DNA of 64,000 bases from an uncultured Lachnospiraceae bacterium (lineage in GTDB: Bacteria; Bacillota; Clostridia; Lachnospirales; Lachnospiraceae): NCBI GenBank assembly GCA_944383325.1, contig CALWPC010000046.1, forward strand, positions 62,001-126,000, in the 5' to 3' direction. The notes below the pieces were generated by a model. That model was not told where the DNA came from and made no database searches. It saw only the letters and a list, made by a program, of their open reading frames with translations. Below, piece after piece: positions 62,272 to 64,000 of this stretch. A program made the translations under genes and the position numbers. The stretch's first letter is position 1. Every line of letters begins with the position of its first letter.

Positions 62272-63636
62272 TTGCCCCAAAATAAAGAAACCAACGTTAC
62301 AAAATTCAGACGTTTCCGTCCTGATTTGGGCACACTGGTTTTCGGTTTTGTGTTTTTATATATTCTGATCTGTGTCGTGATCTATTTTACGAGAGACCAT
62401 GTCGCTATCTATCAGGTAAAAACCGGTGAAATTGTTGAAAATCAAATGTATACCGGTCTGGTGCTCCGCACGGAACAACTGTTTTATTCCGAAAACAGCG
62501 GGTATCTGACTTATATTGGCCGGGAGGGCAGCAGAGTCAGTCCGCAGAGCACCGTGTATGTAGTCGGCTCGACGGCGAACACACCGTCCGATGAAAGCGG
62601 CGCCTCTTATACGTTTACCTCGGAAGATTATGCCCAGCTGTTTCAGGAAATCGAAGGATTTCAGACGGTATTTGAAACGGATCACTTTGCCACGGTCTAC
62701 AATTTTAAATCTTCATTTTACAGTACGGTTTTAAATACCTATCAGGCCGGACAGGTATCAAACGGACTAGTCAGCGGCGCGCTCTCTAGCGCCCTTGCCA
62801 AGGCATCCGGCGTTTTGGTGTACAGCTATGACGGACTGGAAAATGTCACGTATGAAACATTTGAGCCGTCTATGCTCAATAATAATGACTATGAGCTGAC
62901 CACGCTGAAAGGGCGCGAACAAATTTCCGACAACGAACCGGTCTACAAACTCATTACCGATGAACCTTGGGAAATTATTATTGAACTGGATGATACCACC
63001 GCGGCCAAGTATGTGGACGATCAGTATGTGGAGGTTCGTTTTCTCAAAGATCAAAATACTGTCTGGGGTCAGATTTCCAAATTTGAGCGCGACGATACCT
63101 GGTATTGCCGCCTGAAATTTACTAATTCCATGGTTCGGTACGCTACCGAACGGTATCTGGAAATTGAAGTAATGTTAGATAGCCAACGCGGTCTGAAAAT
63201 TCCTAATTCCGCTATTGAGGAAAAGAAATTTTACACTGTACCGATGGAGTATCTAATGACCAATGAACTAGAAAACCAAACAGAATTCCGAGTTACGAAA
63301 GTTGACAAAAAAGGCAATACATCCGTTGAAAACATTCAAATTACGCCTTATTACACCGATCAGGAATTTGCGTATATCAGCATGGACGACCTGACATCTG
63401 ACATTACGCAGATTATTCATCCTGAAACCGGCGCTCTGTATACGATTGGCCAGATTGGAACGCTGTCCGGTGTATACAATGTCAATAAAGGATATGCCGT
63501 GTTCAACGTCATTACTGTGCTCTACAAAAACGATGACTACAGCATTGTCAAAGCGAACGAAACCTATGGCTTGACACAATACGACCGTATTGCACTCGAC
63601 GGCAGCAGTGTAGAAGATGACCAGGTAATCTACTAA
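62272..63636 (+). CDS. HlyD-like membrane protein (efflux adaptor fold)
   Basis: 454 residues. Short basic cytoplasmic tail, one membrane helix (about 22-43), then an extracytoplasmic part with a lipoyl/barrel-sandwich-like segment (VKTGEIVENQMYTGLVLRTE ... YLTYIGREGSRVS) and later beta strands as in HlyD/RND adaptor proteins. TTG start 62272 with AAGGAGG seven bases upstream. It precedes a YggS-family gene, a neighbourhood linked to sepF and division in clostridia. No transporter gene is adjacent, so export is unproven. Confidence 0.83.
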   Translation: MPQNKETNVTKFRRFRPDLGTLVFGFVFLYILICVVIYFTRDHVAIYQVKTGEIVENQMYTGLVLRTEQLFYSENSGYLTYIGREGSRVSPQSTVYVVGSTANTPSDESGASYTFTSEDYAQLFQEIEGFQTVFETDHFATVYNFKSSFYSTVLNTYQAGQVSNGLVSGALSSALAKASGVLVYSYDGLENVTYETFEPSMLNNNDYELTTLKGREQISDNEPVYKLITDEPWEIIIELDDTTAAKYVDDQYVEVRFLKDQNTVWGQISKFERDDTWYCRLKFTNSMVRYATERYLEIEVMLDSQRGLKIPNSAIEEKKFYTVPMEYLMTNELENQTEFRVTKVDKKGNTSVENIQITPYYTDQEFAYISMDDLTSDITQIIHPETGALYTIGQIGTLSGVYNVNKGYAVFNVITVLYKNDDYSIVKANETYGLTQYDRIALDGSSVEDDQVIY

Positions 63637-63662
63637 ACAGAAAGGCGGGTGTTTTTGTAAAT

Positions 63663-64000
63663 ATGGTGACAGAAAATTTACAGACTGTGCGCACAAAAAT
63701 TTGTGAAGCTTGCGCGCGTGTTGGACGGGATCCGTCGGAAATCACTTTAATAGCGGTGAGCAAGACAAAGCCAAATGAAATGATTGCGGAGGCCATTGCC
63801 GCCGGTCAGGTGGATTTCGGCGAAAACAAGGTGCAGGAAATACTGAAAAAGAAGCCCGAATTTCCCCAGAACATCCGATGGCATATGATCGGCCATCTTC
63901 AGACAAATAAGGTGCGTCAGATCATTCCGCAGGCTGCGCTCATCCATTCCGTTGATTCCATGCATCTGGCGCAGGCCATCGACCGGGAGGCGGGCAAGTT
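63663..64000 (+). CDS. YggS/YlmE family pyridoxal phosphate homeostasis protein, 3'-truncated
   Basis: The window ends inside this gene; 112 residues are visible of about 230. ITLIAVSKTKPNEMI contains the PLP-binding lysine (SKT), and VDFGENKVQEILKK and WHMIGHLQTNKVRQI are the other family signatures. It carries PLP and affects vitamin B6 and amino acid balance. ATG 63663 has a distant GGCGGG site. Often followed by sepF in Firmicutes, outside this window. Confidence 0.94.
   Translation, partial: MVTENLQTVRTKICEACARVGRDPSEITLIAVSKTKPNEMIAEAIAAGQVDFGENKVQEILKKKPEFPQNIRWHMIGHLQTNKVRQIIPQAALIHSVDSMHLAQAIDREAGK

Noticed and set aside
1..64000. CRISPR arrays, tRNA or rRNA genes, prophage
   Set aside because: No regularly spaced repeats, no cloverleaf with CCA-type end and no phage genes were seen; the window is mostly core genes. 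A tRNAscan or CRISPR search could still find something missed by eye.

Overview
The window looks like a chromosomal segment from an anaerobic, probably spore-forming Firmicute of class Clostridia, most likely Lachnospiraceae. This is an inference from gene content and layout: strong AGGAGG ribosome binding sites, frequent GTG/TTG starts, an L27 gene with the N-terminal extension cut by the Prp protease, a YlbJ sporulation gene beside rsmD-coaD, a mreBCD-PBP2-minDE-rodA cluster, an NfnAB-type transhydrogenase and a trimeric [FeFe] hydrogenase. Almost all genes are on the + strand; only three supported genes are on the - strand (DUF378, ylbJ, DUF1292). I see no tRNA, rRNA, CRISPR, prophage or insertion sequence.

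Layout. 1-7.8 kb: one-carbon and redox genes (3' part of fhs, folD, a membrane TPR protein, nfnA-nfnB, then an isolated araA). 7.9-17.6 kb: radC and a cell-shape/division/wall block (mreB, mreC, mreD, a class B PBP with a very large insertion, minD, minE, rodA, mgsA and a frameshifted D,D-carboxypeptidase). 17.7-19.7 kb: a small P-loop protein, DUF378, a truncated PanC-like protein and rlmH. 19.7-23.5 kb: an accessory island (VOC protein, GNAT, a decayed thioesterase copy, an unknown 108-aa protein, an intact thioesterase, a MATE pump) built around two copies of a ~115-bp repeat that holds a terminator followed by a promoter. 23.6-28.0 kb: Trk potassium uptake (trkA frameshifted) and a FAD/Rieske oxidoreductase. 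28.2-32.4 kb: hydABC-type electron-bifurcating hydrogenase. 32.5-39.6 kb: miaB, a DUF308 membrane protein, two FAD proteins, a patatin, DUF896, 5-formyl-THF cyclo-ligase and a small membrane protein. 39.6-42.4 kb: rsmD, coaD, a coiled-coil protein and convergent ylbJ. 42.4-51.3 kb: pepD, a type II topoisomerase pair, gltX, a short UvrD helicase and convergent DUF1292. 51.4-56.4 kb: rplU-prp-rpmA, obgE, a NusG-II/Gx-transporter pair, ruvAB. 56.4-64 kb: U32 peptidase, a second FtsW/RodA-PBP pair, a NUDIX hydrolase, an HlyD-like protein and the start of a YggS-family gene.

How it fits together. fhs, folD and the cyclo-ligase feed the folate one-carbon pool; NfnAB and HydABC balance NADH, NADPH, ferredoxin and H2 as in fermentative or acetogenic anaerobes. 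Two separate polymerase/transpeptidase pairs (RodA with PBP2 beside MreBCD, and FtsW-like with PBP at 58.9-61.6 kb) suggest distinct elongation and division/sporulation machines.

The most unusual parts are the repeat-organised island at 19.7-22.0 kb, the truncated PanC paralogue, the UvrD/DUF1292 antisense overlap with a terminator inside the helicase gene, and two conserved genes (dacF-like, trkA) each broken by a single-base shift, one at a run of eight G. I found no clearly undescribed multi-gene system; the island is the best candidate for something new in its mechanism of assembly.
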